In this document: piece after piece, positions 43,824 to 53,228 of the stretch
Position numbering within the stretch: the first letter of the stretch is position 1
How the letters are laid out: the number at the start of each line of letters is the position of its first letter
NCBI RefSeq assembly: GCF_022899355.1
Contig: NZ_JALJCK010000006.1
Span: 1-64,000 of the forward strand
Reading direction: 5' to 3'
DNA from: Shinella yambaruensis
Lineage (GTDB): Bacteria; Pseudomonadota; Alphaproteobacteria; Rhizobiales; Rhizobiaceae
DNA: 64,000 bases
Notes under the pieces: generated by a model
What the model was told of the DNA's origin: nothing
The model's database searches: none
What the model saw: the letters and a program-made list of their open reading frames with translations, nothing else
Position numbers and translations under genes: made by a program

Positions 43824-44511
43824 AGGACTGCGTTCGCGCTACGGCCGCATCGAGGTGCTGCACGGCATCGACCTCGACGTCGCCTCCGGCGAGATCGTCA
43901 CGGTGGTCGGCGCGAACGGCGCGGGCAAGACCACGCTGCTCAAATGCCTTTCCGGCATCCAGCCGGTCTCGGCCGGGTCCATCGTCTTTCGCGGCGAGGC
44001 GCTGACCACGGTGCCGGCGCATGCCCGCGTGCGGCGCGGGCTCGCCCAGTCGCCTGAGGGGCGACAGATCTTCACCAACCTGACGGTGGAGGAGAACCTG
44101 CGCCTCGGCGCCTATCTCTTTTCCGACGACAAGGTGGAACGGGACCGGGACGACGCCTTTGCCATGTTCCCGATCCTCAAGGAGAAGCGCAACCTTGCGG
44201 CCGGCGGCCTTTCCGGCGGCCAGCAGCAGATGCTGGCGATCGCCCGCGCGCTGATGGGCCGCCCTTCCTGCCTGCTGCTCGACGAGCCGAGCATGGGCCT
44301 TGCCCCCATCCTCGTGGCGCAGATCTTCGACGTGGTGAAGAGCCTGAAGGCACTCGGCGTCACCGTGCTGCTCGTCGAGCAGAACGCGTTCGGCGCGCTC
44401 TCGGTCGCCGATCGCGGTTATGTCATGGAGACGGGCCGCATCACCATGTCCGGGCCCGCTGCCGAACTCATCGCCGACGAACGCATCCGCGCCGCTTATC
44501 TGGGAATATGA
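43810..44511 (+). CDS. LIV-type ABC transporter ATP-binding protein (LivF-like) in the paa island
   Basis: A 233-residue ABC ATPase with GANGAGKTT, LSGGQQQMLAIARAL and LLLDEPSMGLAP. The ATG at 43810 gives MLTVEGLRSRYGRIEVL, typical of LivF, and overlaps LivG by 14 nt. It completes the importer at 39988-44511; the next gene starts 4 nt later. Confidence 0.95.
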   Translation: MLTVEGLRSRYGRIEVLHGIDLDVASGEIVTVVGANGAGKTTLLKCLSGIQPVSAGSIVFRGEALTTVPAHARVRRGLAQSPEGRQIFTNLTVEENLRLGAYLFSDDKVERDRDDAFAMFPILKEKRNLAAGGLSGGQQQMLAIARALMGRPSCLLLDEPSMGLAPILVAQIFDVVKSLKALGVTVLLVEQNAFGALSVADRGYVMETGRITMSGPAAELIADERIRAAYLGI

Positions 44512-44515
44512 GACC

Positions 44516-46576
44516 ATGACCGTCACCATCGCCCGCGAAAACGCCATCGCCGTCGTCACCGTCGACAACCCGCCCGTCAACGCGCTATCGCAGGCGCTGC
44601 GCCAGGCCCTCGTCGAGGCCGTCGCCACGCTCGATGCGGACGCGGCGGTGAAGGCCGTGGTCCTGATCTGCGCCGGCCGCACCTTCATCGCTGGGGCGGA
44701 TGTCAGCGAATTCGGCAAGCCGCCGCAGCCGCCGCATCTGCCGGACGTGGTGGCGGCCATCGAAGGTGCGAAGAAGCCGTGGGTCGCGGCGATCCATGGC
44801 AGCGCGCTCGGCGGCGGGCTCGAAGTGGTGCTCGGCTGCGCCTGGCGCGTGGCGGTTCCCAGCGCCAGCCTCGGCCTGCCGGAAGTCAAGCTCGGTATCA
44901 TCCCCGGCGCGGGCGGCACGGTTCGCCTGCCGCGGCTGATCGGCGCGGCCGCTGCCGTCGACCTCGTGACGAGCGGCAGCCCGGTCGGTGCGAAGAAGGC
45001 GGAAGGGCTCGGCCTGATCGATGCCATTATCGACGGCAACCTGCGGGCCGGCGCGATTGCCTTTGCGAACGACATTGCCGGCAAGGCCCGGCCGCAGCCG
45101 ATCTCCAGCCGCGCCGTGGCCCCCGTCGAGACGGGTTTCTGGGAAGGTGCCGAAAAGGCCGTGGCGGCCAGGGCGAAGCGGGAAGCCGCACCGCTCCGGG
45201 CGCTTGCCTCGGTGCGGAAGGCGAGCGAGACGGATTTCGCCAGCGCCATGGCCTTCGAGCGGGAAACCTTCCTCGAACTGCGCGGCTCGGAGCAGGCGGC
45301 GGCGCTGCGCCATGTCTTCTTTGCCGAGCGCGCCGCGCCGCGCCCGCCGGAGCTTGCCGGCATCACGCCGCGCGCCATCCGCTCGGCCGCCGTCATCGGC
45401 GGCGGCACGATGGGCGCGGGCATTGCCGCGGCACTGCGCGATGCCGGCCTGCCGGTCGTCCTCATCGAGCGCGACGCGGCGGCCGTCGAGCGCGGGCTTG
45501 CCAATGTGCGGGGCATCTATGAAGGCTCGGTGAAGCGCGGCCGCATCCCGCAGGCCGTGGCGGACGAGCGCGTGGCCGGCGTCATCGGCGGCGACGATTA
45601 CGGCCTGCTGGCCGATACGGACCTCGTCATCGAGGCGGTCTTCGAGGATCTTGCTGTCAAGCGCGCCGTCTTCGAAAGGCTCTCGGCGGTCTGCCGGCCG
45701 GATGCGGTTCTGGCCACCAACACGTCCTATCTCGATCCCGACGCGATGAGCGAAGGCGTCAGTCATCCGGAACGTTTCCTCGGCCTGCATTTCTTCAGCC
45801 CGGCGCAGATCATGAAGCTCCTGGAGATCGTGCCGACGGAGGCGACCGCGCCGGAGGTGCTGGCGACCGGTTTCGCGCTCGCCCGCCTGCTCGGCAAGAT
45901 CCCGGTGCGCGCCGGCATCTGCGACGGCTTCATCGGCAACCGCATCCTGAAGGTGACGCGGGCGCAGGCCGAGCGGCTTTTGCTGTCGGGCGCGACGCCC
46001 GCAGCGGTCGATGCCGCCATGCGTGCCTTCGGCCTGCCGATGGGGCCTTTCGAGGCACAGGATCTCGGCGGCCTCGACATCGCTGCCTTTCAGCGCAAGG
46101 CGGCGCGCGAGCGGGGCGAGACGCCTTTCGCGCCCGTTGCCGACCGGCTCTGCGCCCTTGAGCGCTACGGCCAGAAGACCGGCGGCGGCTGGTACGACTA
46201 TCAGCCGGGCGACCGTGCGCCGAAACCCTCCGAAACCGTGGCCGCGATCATCGCCGAGGCGGCGGAGGGCCGGGCGCAGCGGACATGGGACGAGGCAGGC
46301 ATCGTCGACGCCATCCTCCTGCCCATGGTCAACGAGGCGACGCGCATCCTCGAAGAGCGCGTGGCGCTCCGCGCCGCCGATATCGATCTCGTGAAGATCC
46401 ATGGCTACGGCTTCCCGCGCTGGCGCGGCGGGCCGATGCACCATGCCGAAGCGCGCGGCCTTTCCGAAGTGGTGGCGGTGCTGGATCGCCTGGCCGGGGA
46501 AGGCCTTGCCGAGCCGCCGAGCGACGGCCTGCGCCGGGCGGCGGAAGCCGGCGGCTTTTCGGTGCTTGCCGGGTAA
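44516..46576 (+). CDS. Enoyl-CoA hydratase / 3-hydroxyacyl-CoA dehydrogenase fusion (PaaF-PaaH-like)
   Basis: A 686-residue bifunctional protein. The crotonase part (about 1-190) has both hydratase glutamates, in ALGGGLEVVLGC and LGLPEVKLGIIPGAGGT. The dehydrogenase part (about 285-686) has the NAD motif AAVIGGGTMGAGIA and catalytic His in GLHFFSPAQIMKLLE, then two C-terminal domains. FadJ-type proteins act in beta-oxidation; here, with no separate paaF or paaH in the island, it probably hydrates 2,3-dehydroadipyl-CoA and oxidises 3-hydroxyadipyl-CoA, feeding paaJ. It is 4 nt after the importer ATPase gene. Confidence 0.92.
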   Translation: MTVTIARENAIAVVTVDNPPVNALSQALRQALVEAVATLDADAAVKAVVLICAGRTFIAGADVSEFGKPPQPPHLPDVVAAIEGAKKPWVAAIHGSALGGGLEVVLGCAWRVAVPSASLGLPEVKLGIIPGAGGTVRLPRLIGAAAAVDLVTSGSPVGAKKAEGLGLIDAIIDGNLRAGAIAFANDIAGKARPQPISSRAVAPVETGFWEGAEKAVAARAKREAAPLRALASVRKASETDFASAMAFERETFLELRGSEQAAALRHVFFAERAAPRPPELAGITPRAIRSAAVIGGGTMGAGIAAALRDAGLPVVLIERDAAAVERGLANVRGIYEGSVKRGRIPQAVADERVAGVIGGDDYGLLADTDLVIEAVFEDLAVKRAVFERLSAVCRPDAVLATNTSYLDPDAMSEGVSHPERFLGLHFFSPAQIMKLLEIVPTEATAPEVLATGFALARLLGKIPVRAGICDGFIGNRILKVTRAQAERLLLSGATPAAVDAAMRAFGLPMGPFEAQDLGGLDIAAFQRKAARERGETPFAPVADRLCALERYGQKTGGGWYDYQPGDRAPKPSETVAAIIAEAAEGRAQRTWDEAGIVDAILLPMVNEATRILEERVALRAADIDLVKIHGYGFPRWRGGPMHHAEARGLSEVVAVLDRLAGEGLAEPPSDGLRRAAEAGGFSVLAG

Positions 46577-46724
46577 GGCAATTCGGGCAGGACTACCTTG
46601 CGGAAGGGCGAAAAGATTGCGTGTTTCGCAGATGGGAAAGGCTTCCGGCGATAGGCAAGCGTTGCGGACTGTGGTGAGATAGTTTTGGGAGAACAGGCTT
46701 TCTGCTAGAGCCGGGGAGGGCACG

Positions 46725-47651
46725 ATGCAGTCGCTGATGACGCCGGGACACAAGCCGGTGCCGGTAGAAATTCTCGAGGCGGAGATCAGGAGGGTCTGCG
46801 GCTCCTTCGACCTGGAGCCGACGGGGCGGACAGGCGTCGTCAATGGCGATGTCACGACGCGGCGCGTCGGTCCCTTCGATACGGCCATCGTCGCGCTCGA
46901 TGCCTCGGAGGTCGCGCGCAACACCCGCTCCATCCGACAGGATCCCGGCGAATATTTCTTCCTGCTGGTGCAGGATGCCGGCCACTGTCGCGTCGAGCAG
47001 GGCGAGCAGGTCGCGGAGCTTTCGCCCGGCGACATGTTCCTCGTCGATTCCGTCAGGCCCTCCACCTTCCTCTATCGCGGCGAGCGTTCGAACCAGGTGT
47101 CGCTGCACATCCCACGCGACGAGATGCTCCACCGCTTCGGCACGCCGTGCACGGGCGGGCTTTCGATCTCGCGCGACGACCCTCTCTTGCTCGCCATGCG
47201 CGCGGTCATCGCGAAAATGCTGCTGGAGGAGGGCGCGCAGGCGCAGCTCGGCGAAGCCTTCCTCTGCCTTCTCGGCGCCTACCTGCACTCGACCCGCGTG
47301 ACGGGCGTTGCCGCGCCCGCCGAGACGCTGCTGTCGCGGGCGCTCGCGATGATCGATCGCCACCGCGCGGACCCGGGCTTCGGGCCGCGCGAACTGGCTG
47401 TCCGCCTCAACGTCTCGGAGCGCATGCTGCAGCGGCATTTCCGGCCGCTTGGCGAGACGCCCGGTCATCGGTTGCTCAACCGCCGGCTGGAGCTTGCCCA
47501 TGCACGGCTTTCCGCCCGCAAGGGGGAGCAGGCGGCGGAAGGCGTCACGGCCGTCGCCTTCGATTGCGGCTTCAACGACCTTTCCTACTTCTATCGCGAG
47601 TTCCGCAAGAAATACGGCATGACGCCGGGCGCGGTCGCCCGCTGCCATTGA
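46725..47651 (+). CDS. feaR: AraC-family activator, FeaR-like
   Basis: A 308-residue AraC/XylS-type regulator. The N-terminal cupin-like part has VAELSPGDMFLVDSVRPSTFLY and QVSLHIPRDEML, as in E. coli FeaR, which activates tynA and feaB for aromatic amine use. The C-terminal double helix-turn-helix (about 205-305) has RELAVRLNVSERMLQRHFRP and VAFDCGFNDLSYFYREFRKKYGMTPG. The ATG follows GGGGAGGG. The aldehyde dehydrogenase and amine oxidase genes follow directly, which supports the name. Confidence 0.85.
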   Translation: MQSLMTPGHKPVPVEILEAEIRRVCGSFDLEPTGRTGVVNGDVTTRRVGPFDTAIVALDASEVARNTRSIRQDPGEYFFLLVQDAGHCRVEQGEQVAELSPGDMFLVDSVRPSTFLYRGERSNQVSLHIPRDEMLHRFGTPCTGGLSISRDDPLLLAMRAVIAKMLLEEGAQAQLGEAFLCLLGAYLHSTRVTGVAAPAETLLSRALAMIDRHRADPGFGPRELAVRLNVSERMLQRHFRPLGETPGHRLLNRRLELAHARLSARKGEQAAEGVTAVAFDCGFNDLSYFYREFRKKYGMTPGAVARCH

Positions 47652-47670
47652 CGCTTTTATCCAAAAGACG

Positions 47671-47684
47671 GGACGGTGCCGTCC
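47671..47684. promoter_or_regulatory. Short hairpin in the feaR-aldehyde dehydrogenase gap
   Basis: GGACGG and CCGTCC form a 6-bp stem with a 2-nt loop, 19 nt after the feaR stop. It may terminate feaR weakly or be an activator site; the 116-nt gap likely holds the promoter of the next two genes, but no clear -35/-10 pair is seen. Confidence 0.3.
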
Positions 47685-47767
47685 AAGTCCGGCGCGCCAT
47701 GTCCCTCTAATCTCTGCCACCATATGTCCCCGCCGGAGGAGGCGGGACGTTCATGGAGGAGGCGGAC

Positions 47768-49174
47768 ATGACGGAATTCAAGGCTACCATCGGTGGCAAA
47801 CCGGCGCACGTCGGCGCGGACTTCGCCGTTCTCAACCCGGCGACGGGCAAGGAGGTCGGCCGCGCGCCGAACATGGGCGGGGCGGAGCTGGATGCGGCGG
47901 TCTCGGTCGCCAAGGCGGCGTTCGCCTCCTGGTCGGCGCAGGAGGATGCTGCCCTGCAGGCGGCCTGCGCTGCGGTGACGGCCAAGATCGAGGAACATGC
48001 CGGCGAGCTTGCCGAGATCATCACGCTCGAACAGGGCAAGCCACTGAACGGCCTCGGCTCGCGCTGGGAGGTCGGCGGCGCCGTCGCCTGGGCGGGCTAT
48101 ACGACCGGGCTTTCGCTGCCGGCGCGGGTGCTGCAGGACAACGAGCAGGGCCGGGTGGAGCTCACCCGCAAGCCGCTCGGCGTCGTCGGCTCCATCACCC
48201 CGTGGAATTTCCCGGTCATGATCGCCGTCTGGCATATCCTGCCGGCGTTGCGCACAGGCAACACGGTCGTCGTCAAGCCCTCGCCCCATACGCCGCTTTC
48301 CACCCTGCGGCTGGTCGAGATCATGAACGAGGTGCTGCCGCCGGGCGTCGTCAATGTGGTGACCGGCGACGACAGGGCCTTCAATCTCGGCGCCGCCATG
48401 TCGGCGCATCCGGATATAAGCAAGATCGTCTTCACCGGCTCCTGCGCCACCGGCCAGAGGGTCATGCGGTCCGCCGCCGACACGATGAAGCGCCTGACGC
48501 TGGAACTCGGCGGCAACGACGCCGGCATCGTCCTGCCCGACGCGGATCCGGCGGCGATCGCCGAAGGCCTCTTCTGGGGTGCCTTCATCAACAACGGCCA
48601 GACCTGCGCGGCGATGAAGCGGCTCTATGTGCACGATAGCATCCACGACGCGGTCTGCGCGGCGCTGGTCGCCTATGCGCGGGGCATCGAGGTCGGCGAC
48701 GGCATGGAGGAGGCGAGCATCCTCGGCCCCATCCAGAACCGCATGCAGTTCGACAAGGTCTCGCAGCTCGTGACGGATGCGAAGGGGCGGGGCAAGGTGC
48801 TGCTCGGCGGAGAACCGGGCGAGGGCCTGTTCTTCCCGCCGACCATCATCGCCGGCCTTCGCAACGGCGATGCGCTGGTCGACGAGGAGCAGTTCGGGCC
48901 GGCTTTGCCGATCATCCGCTACTCCGACGTCGAAGAGGCGATCCGGCTGGCCAATGACAGCCCGAACGGACTCGGCGGCTCGGTCTGGTCGTCAGACATC
49001 GCGGCCGCGAAGGCGGTGGCCGGTCGTCTCGCCTGCGGCTCCGTCTGGATCAACAAGCACGGCGCCATCCAGCCGAACGTGCCCTTCGGCGGCGTGAAGG
49101 CCTCGGGCATCGGCGTCGAGTTCGCCGAAGAGGGGCTCGCCGAATACACCGACATCCAGGTGGTCTTTGCCTGA
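47768..49174 (+). CDS. NAD-dependent aldehyde dehydrogenase (phenylacetaldehyde dehydrogenase role likely)
   Basis: A 468-residue aldehyde dehydrogenase. Motifs: GSITPWNFPVMIAVW, the general-base Glu in LTLELGGNDAGIV and the catalytic Cys in NNGQTCAAMKRLYV. It sits between the FeaR-like activator and the amine oxidase gene, the place of FeaB/PadA, so it probably oxidises phenylacetaldehyde to phenylacetate in the cytoplasm. It is about 30 residues shorter than E. coli FeaB, so orthology is not certain. The ATG at 47768 follows GGAGGAGG. Confidence 0.92.
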   Translation: MTEFKATIGGKPAHVGADFAVLNPATGKEVGRAPNMGGAELDAAVSVAKAAFASWSAQEDAALQAACAAVTAKIEEHAGELAEIITLEQGKPLNGLGSRWEVGGAVAWAGYTTGLSLPARVLQDNEQGRVELTRKPLGVVGSITPWNFPVMIAVWHILPALRTGNTVVVKPSPHTPLSTLRLVEIMNEVLPPGVVNVVTGDDRAFNLGAAMSAHPDISKIVFTGSCATGQRVMRSAADTMKRLTLELGGNDAGIVLPDADPAAIAEGLFWGAFINNGQTCAAMKRLYVHDSIHDAVCAALVAYARGIEVGDGMEEASILGPIQNRMQFDKVSQLVTDAKGRGKVLLGGEPGEGLFFPPTIIAGLRNGDALVDEEQFGPALPIIRYSDVEEAIRLANDSPNGLGGSVWSSDIAAAKAVAGRLACGSVWINKHGAIQPNVPFGGVKASGIGVEFAEEGLAEYTDIQVVFA

Positions 49175-49202
49175 CACAAGCAAACGAAAAGAGGGAACGA
49201 TC

Positions 49203-51182
49203 ATGAGACTGACGAAACATCTGGCCACGACGGCACTTGCGCTCGGCCTTGCTGCCGGCGCGGCCGCCGCCCATCCGCTCGATGGGCTGACGGCCGAGGA
49301 ATACCAGAAGATCAACCAGATCCTGCGCGAGCAGAAGGTGGCGGACGACGACACGCTCTATCCGCTGATCGAGCTGAAGGAGCCGGCCAAGGCCGAGGTG
49401 CTCGCCTGGAAGGAGGGCGACAGCCTCGACCGCAAGGCGACGGTCTATTTCACCAGTGCCGACGGCTTCAACGAGGCGGTCGTCAACATCTCCAGGGGTA
49501 CGGTCGAGAGCAACGGCAAGACGGCCGGCCAGCCGATGGTGCTGTTCACCGAATTCATGAACGCGCTGGAAGGCGCGCTTGGCCACTCGGACATGATCGC
49601 GGGGCTTGAAAAGCGCGGGCTCAAGCCGGAACAGGCCTTCTGCCTGCCGCTGACGGGCGGCAACTTCTTCACGGAGGAATACCGGAACTCCCGCCTGATG
49701 AAGGTGCCGTGCTACCAGGTGCCGGAGGGGTCCAACTTCTATGCCAAGCCGATCGAGGGCCTCTTCGCCATCTACGATATCGGCAAGAAGGAGGTGCAGC
49801 GCGTCATCGATACCGGTGTCGTGGAGCAGGCGCCGAAGGATAGCTGGGGCTATACGGAGGAGGAGGTCGCCGCGCGTCTGCCGCTGCGTCCGGAAATGAA
49901 GCCCGTCACGCTCGTTCAGGACGGCGGACCGAACTACAGGATCGACGGCAGCCATGTCGAATGGGACATCTGGCGCTTCAACTTCCGCGTCGACAAGCGC
50001 CCGGGCCTCGTCGTCTCCAATCTCGATGTCAACGATGACGGTACCTGGCGCTCGGTCATCTACCAGGCGCATCTTTCCGAGGTCTTCGTGCCCTATATGG
50101 ACCCGACGGAGGGCTGGTACTGGCGCACCTACATGGACAGCGGGGAATATGGCTTCGGCCTTTTCCTGAGCCCGCTGCGCGCCGGCATCGACTGCCCGTC
50201 GCACGCCACCTTCCTGCCGGCGACGATCGCCGACGACAAGGGCGCCCCGCTCGTCATCCCGGATGCGATCTGCGTCTTCGAGCGCAATATCGGCGATCCG
50301 GCCTGGCGTCATTTCGAGGTCTTCGCCCAGACGCCGGAAACCCCGGTGCCGGCGGAAGGCCGCCCGGCGACGGAACTCGTGGTGCGCACGGCCTCCGAGG
50401 TCGGCAACTATGACTATCTCATCGACTATCGCCTGCAGCAGAACGGCCAGATCAACATCTATGTCGGCGCGACCGGCCTCGATGCGGTGAAGGGCGTCGC
50501 CTCGGCCTCGATGAAGGATGCGACGGCGAAGGCGGACACGGCCTACGGTACGCTGATCGCGCCGAACCTCGTCGCCGCCAACCACGACCACTATTTCAAC
50601 TTCCGCATCGATTTCGACGTCGACCAGCCGGCGAACCATTTCTCGACCATGGACATCGTGCCGGCCAAGCTCGATGCGTCGAGCCCGCGCAAGTCGATGT
50701 GGACGGTCGAGCACAACATGCCGAAGACCGAAATGGAGGCGCGCTACAAGCTCTCGGCCATGCAGCCGCGCTATTTCCACATTTCCAACCCGTCGCGCGA
50801 AGGCTATCTCGGCCACGAGCCCGGCTGGATGATCCATCACGGCAGCGTCGCCTACGGTCCCTACGATTATGCGAACGACCCGCCGATGAAGCGCAACGCC
50901 TATATCGAATATTCGGTCTGGAACACGGTCTACGATCCGGAACAGCGCTATGCCGGCGGCAAGTTCGCCATGCAGAGCGACGGCTCGGATACGCTCGCCG
51001 AATGGGTCAAGAAGGACCAGAACCTGATGGGCAAGGACATCGTCACCTGGTTCTCCGCCGGCTTCCACCACATTCCGCGCATGGAGGACTGGCCGGTCAT
51101 GTCGACCGAGTGGAAGACCGTGCACATCATGCCGCACAACTTCTTCGCCCATAACCCGGCGCTGACTTTGCGCAAGAAGTAA
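49203..51182 (+). CDS. tynA: Copper-containing primary amine oxidase (TynA), periplasmic
   Basis: A 659-residue amine oxidase with a signal peptide of about 25 residues (MRLTKHLATTALALGLAAG...). It oxidises phenylethylamine or tyramine to the aldehyde with release of ammonia and hydrogen peroxide. The tyrosine that becomes topaquinone lies in EVGNYDYLIDY; the copper histidines are in HDHYFNF and a later MPHNFF. E. coli TynA is longer owing to an extra N-terminal domain missing here, as in most bacterial forms. The ATG at 49203 follows GAGGGAACG. Last gene of the island. Confidence 0.94.
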   Translation: MRLTKHLATTALALGLAAGAAAAHPLDGLTAEEYQKINQILREQKVADDDTLYPLIELKEPAKAEVLAWKEGDSLDRKATVYFTSADGFNEAVVNISRGTVESNGKTAGQPMVLFTEFMNALEGALGHSDMIAGLEKRGLKPEQAFCLPLTGGNFFTEEYRNSRLMKVPCYQVPEGSNFYAKPIEGLFAIYDIGKKEVQRVIDTGVVEQAPKDSWGYTEEEVAARLPLRPEMKPVTLVQDGGPNYRIDGSHVEWDIWRFNFRVDKRPGLVVSNLDVNDDGTWRSVIYQAHLSEVFVPYMDPTEGWYWRTYMDSGEYGFGLFLSPLRAGIDCPSHATFLPATIADDKGAPLVIPDAICVFERNIGDPAWRHFEVFAQTPETPVPAEGRPATELVVRTASEVGNYDYLIDYRLQQNGQINIYVGATGLDAVKGVASASMKDATAKADTAYGTLIAPNLVAANHDHYFNFRIDFDVDQPANHFSTMDIVPAKLDASSPRKSMWTVEHNMPKTEMEARYKLSAMQPRYFHISNPSREGYLGHEPGWMIHHGSVAYGPYDYANDPPMKRNAYIEYSVWNTVYDPEQRYAGGKFAMQSDGSDTLAEWVKKDQNLMGKDIVTWFSAGFHHIPRMEDWPVMSTEWKTVHIMPHNFFAHNPALTLRKK

Positions 51183-51203
51183 GGACCGGTGCCGGCAGGC
51201 GAT

Positions 51204-51362
51204 GCCCCTCATCCGCCTGCCGGCACCTTCTCCCCGCAAGCGGGGCGAAGGGGGTGTTGCGCCGGTTTCCCAGGATAGCGGCGTTATTGAGGGAGGAAAA
51301 CTTTGCTTCTTGCCCTTTCTCCCCGCTTGCGGGGAGAAGGTCGCGGCAGCGGGATGAGGGGC
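51204..51362. repeat. RIME-like intergenic palindromic element, copy 1
   Basis: The element begins GCCCCTCATCCGCCTGCCGG and ends with the near-complementary GATGAGGGGC. Inside are CTTCTCCCCGCAAGCGGGG and TTTCTCCCCGCTTGCGGGGAGAAGG, the latter a strong hairpin. This arrangement is typical of rhizobial RIME/mosaic repeats. A shorter copy is at 59378-59486. It fills the gap between the convergent tynA and oxidoreductase genes and may terminate both. Confidence 0.75.
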
Positions 51363-51387
51363 TGCGTCTGGCGCCCTCCGGCCGCGT

Positions 51388-52761
51388 TCACTCCGCCGGC
51401 TGCATGTCCCCGAAAACCGTCGGGATCAACTCCGAGACGGTCGGGTGGATGTGCACCGCATGCGTGATGGTCGTATAGGGCTTGCCCGCATACATCACAT
51501 CGAGAATGCCCTGCACCGCCTCGTCGCCGCCGGTGCCGAGAATGGAGGCGCCGAGGATTTTCTTCGTCTGCGCATCGGCGATCACCTTCATGAAGCCGAG
51601 GGTCTCGCCCTTTTCCTTGGCGCGGCCGACGCGGCTCATCGGTCTTGTGCCGACCAGCAGCTTGCGGCCGGTCTTGCGCGCTTCCGTCTCGCTCACGCCG
51701 GCGCGGCCGAGCGGCGGGTCGATGTAGAGCGCATAGGTCTGGATGCGGTCGCTCACCTTGCGCGGTTCATTGTCGAGGAGGTTCGCGGCGACGATCTCGA
51801 AATCGTTGTAGGCCGTGTGGGTGAAGGCGCCGCGGCCGTTGCAGTCGCCCATGGCGAAGATGCCGGGCACGCTGGTTTCCAGCCGCTCGTCGACGGTGAT
51901 GTAGCCGCGCCTGTCCGTCGCCACGCCCGCCTTGTCGAGGCCGAGGTCGTCGGTGTTCGGCCGCCTGCCGGTGGCGAGGAGGATATGGGAGCCCGGGATT
52001 TCGGGCGCGCCCGCCGTGCAGTCGACGCCCACCCCGACGCCGTCTCCGGTCTTGAAGAAGCGGATGCACTCCGCCCCCGTGCGGATGGTAATGCCCTCGC
52101 GTTCGAGGATGTCGCGCACGGCGGCGCTGACGTCCTCGTCCTCGCGGGCGATCAGCCGCGGCCCCTTCTCGACGACCGTCACCTCGGCGCCGAATCGGCG
52201 GAACATCTGGGCGAATTCCAACCCGATATAGCTGCCGCCGACGATGATAAGGTGCTTCGGCACCTCGGTCAGCTCCATCATCGAGACATTGTCGAGATGC
52301 GGCACGTCCCCGACGCCCGGGAAATCGGGCACGACAGCCCGGCTACCGACATTGAGGAAGATCTGCCCGGCCGACAGCCGTTCCTCGCCGACGCGGATTT
52401 CCGTCGGGCTTTCGAAGCGCGCATGGCCGCGGATGAAGGTGAGGCCATTCATGCCCGCCAGCCAGTCCTCGTTACCCTCGCGTGCATCGAAGCGCACCTT
52501 GTCCTTGCGGGCCATCACCTTGGCGAAATCGATGGAGACATCGCCCGTCACCACGCCGTAATCGGCGCCGCGGCGGGCGAGATGAGCGGCATAGGCGCTG
52601 GCGACCATGGCCTTGGTCGGCATGCAGCCCGTGTTGACGCAGGTGCCCCCCACATGCTTGCGCTCGATGAGCGCGACCGTCTTTCCCGCGGCGGTCAGCC
52701 GGCCGGCAAGCGACGGGCCGGCCTGGCCTGCGCCGATGATGATGGCGTCGAACCGCTTCAT
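51388..52761 (-). CDS. FAD-dependent pyridine nucleotide-disulfide oxidoreductase
   Basis: A 457-residue class I flavin disulfide reductase, like mercuric reductase and lipoamide dehydrogenase. The FAD motif is IIIGAGQAGPSLAGRL, the redox-active cysteines are in GGTCVNTGCMPTK (about 38-50), the NAD(P) motif is IIVGGSYIGLEFAQMF, and the C-terminal base is in HAVHIHPTVSELIP. No N-terminal metal-binding domain or C-terminal Cys pair is present, so mercury reduction is not supported. The substrate is unknown. Its ATG overlaps the DUF4126 stop as ATGA. Confidence 0.92.
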   Translation of the reverse strand: MKRFDAIIIGAGQAGPSLAGRLTAAGKTVALIERKHVGGTCVNTGCMPTKAMVASAYAAHLARRGADYGVVTGDVSIDFAKVMARKDKVRFDAREGNEDWLAGMNGLTFIRGHARFESPTEIRVGEERLSAGQIFLNVGSRAVVPDFPGVGDVPHLDNVSMMELTEVPKHLIIVGGSYIGLEFAQMFRRFGAEVTVVEKGPRLIAREDEDVSAAVRDILEREGITIRTGAECIRFFKTGDGVGVGVDCTAGAPEIPGSHILLATGRRPNTDDLGLDKAGVATDRRGYITVDERLETSVPGIFAMGDCNGRGAFTHTAYNDFEIVAANLLDNEPRKVSDRIQTYALYIDPPLGRAGVSETEARKTGRKLLVGTRPMSRVGRAKEKGETLGFMKVIADAQTKKILGASILGTGGDEAVQGILDVMYAGKPYTTITHAVHIHPTVSELIPTVFGDMQPAE

Positions 52762-53228
52762 GGCACGACCGACGAGACGACGAAGAGGCCGAGCAGCACG
52801 GCGACGGCGTCTTCCAGCAGCGCAATGGGCAGATCCTTGCCGCCGATGGCCGCGACGAGGCGTTTGCGGGCTTCATAGCCGCCGAGCGTGCCGATGACCG
52901 CGCCGATGACGCCGGCGACGAGCCCGCCGATCATCGACCCTCCGACGGTGCCGAGAACTGCGCCGCAGAACCCGCCGCTGACGATGCGCGCGCCGAACTG
53001 CTGCGGCACCTTGCGGCTCGGCGTGCCCGGCAGCTGGTCGGTGACGAACTCGACGAGGGCGAGGGCGCCGAAGACATAGGGCGTGAAGCGATAGGCCAGG
53101 AAGGCGGCCCAGGTGCCGGAGACGGGGAGCCAGCCGAGCGCCGCCCCGATGCTGACGGCGGCCGGTGCCGTCATCGCGCGCAGCCCCGCCACGATGCCGA
53201 TCAGCACTGCGAGAATGTAAATGCTCAT
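52758..53228 (-). CDS. DUF4126 family small membrane protein
   Basis: A 156-residue glycine-rich membrane protein with about four hydrophobic segments. GLRAMTAPAAVSIGAALGWL near the start and GGSMIGGLVAGVIGAVIGTLGGYEARKRL in the middle match DUF4126 proteins, whose function is unknown. It is the first gene of a two-gene operon with the flavin oxidoreductase, to which it is overlap-coupled. Confidence 0.88.
   Translation of the reverse strand: MSIYILAVLIGIVAGLRAMTAPAAVSIGAALGWLPVSGTWAAFLAYRFTPYVFGALALVEFVTDQLPGTPSRKVPQQFGARIVSGGFCGAVLGTVGGSMIGGLVAGVIGAVIGTLGGYEARKRLVAAIGGKDLPIALLEDAVAVLLGLFVVSSVVP

Noticed and set aside
51388-52761. Mercuric reductase
   Set aside because: The GGTCVNTGC redox motif fits, but the N-terminal metal-binding domain and C-terminal Cys pair are missing and no mer genes are nearby.
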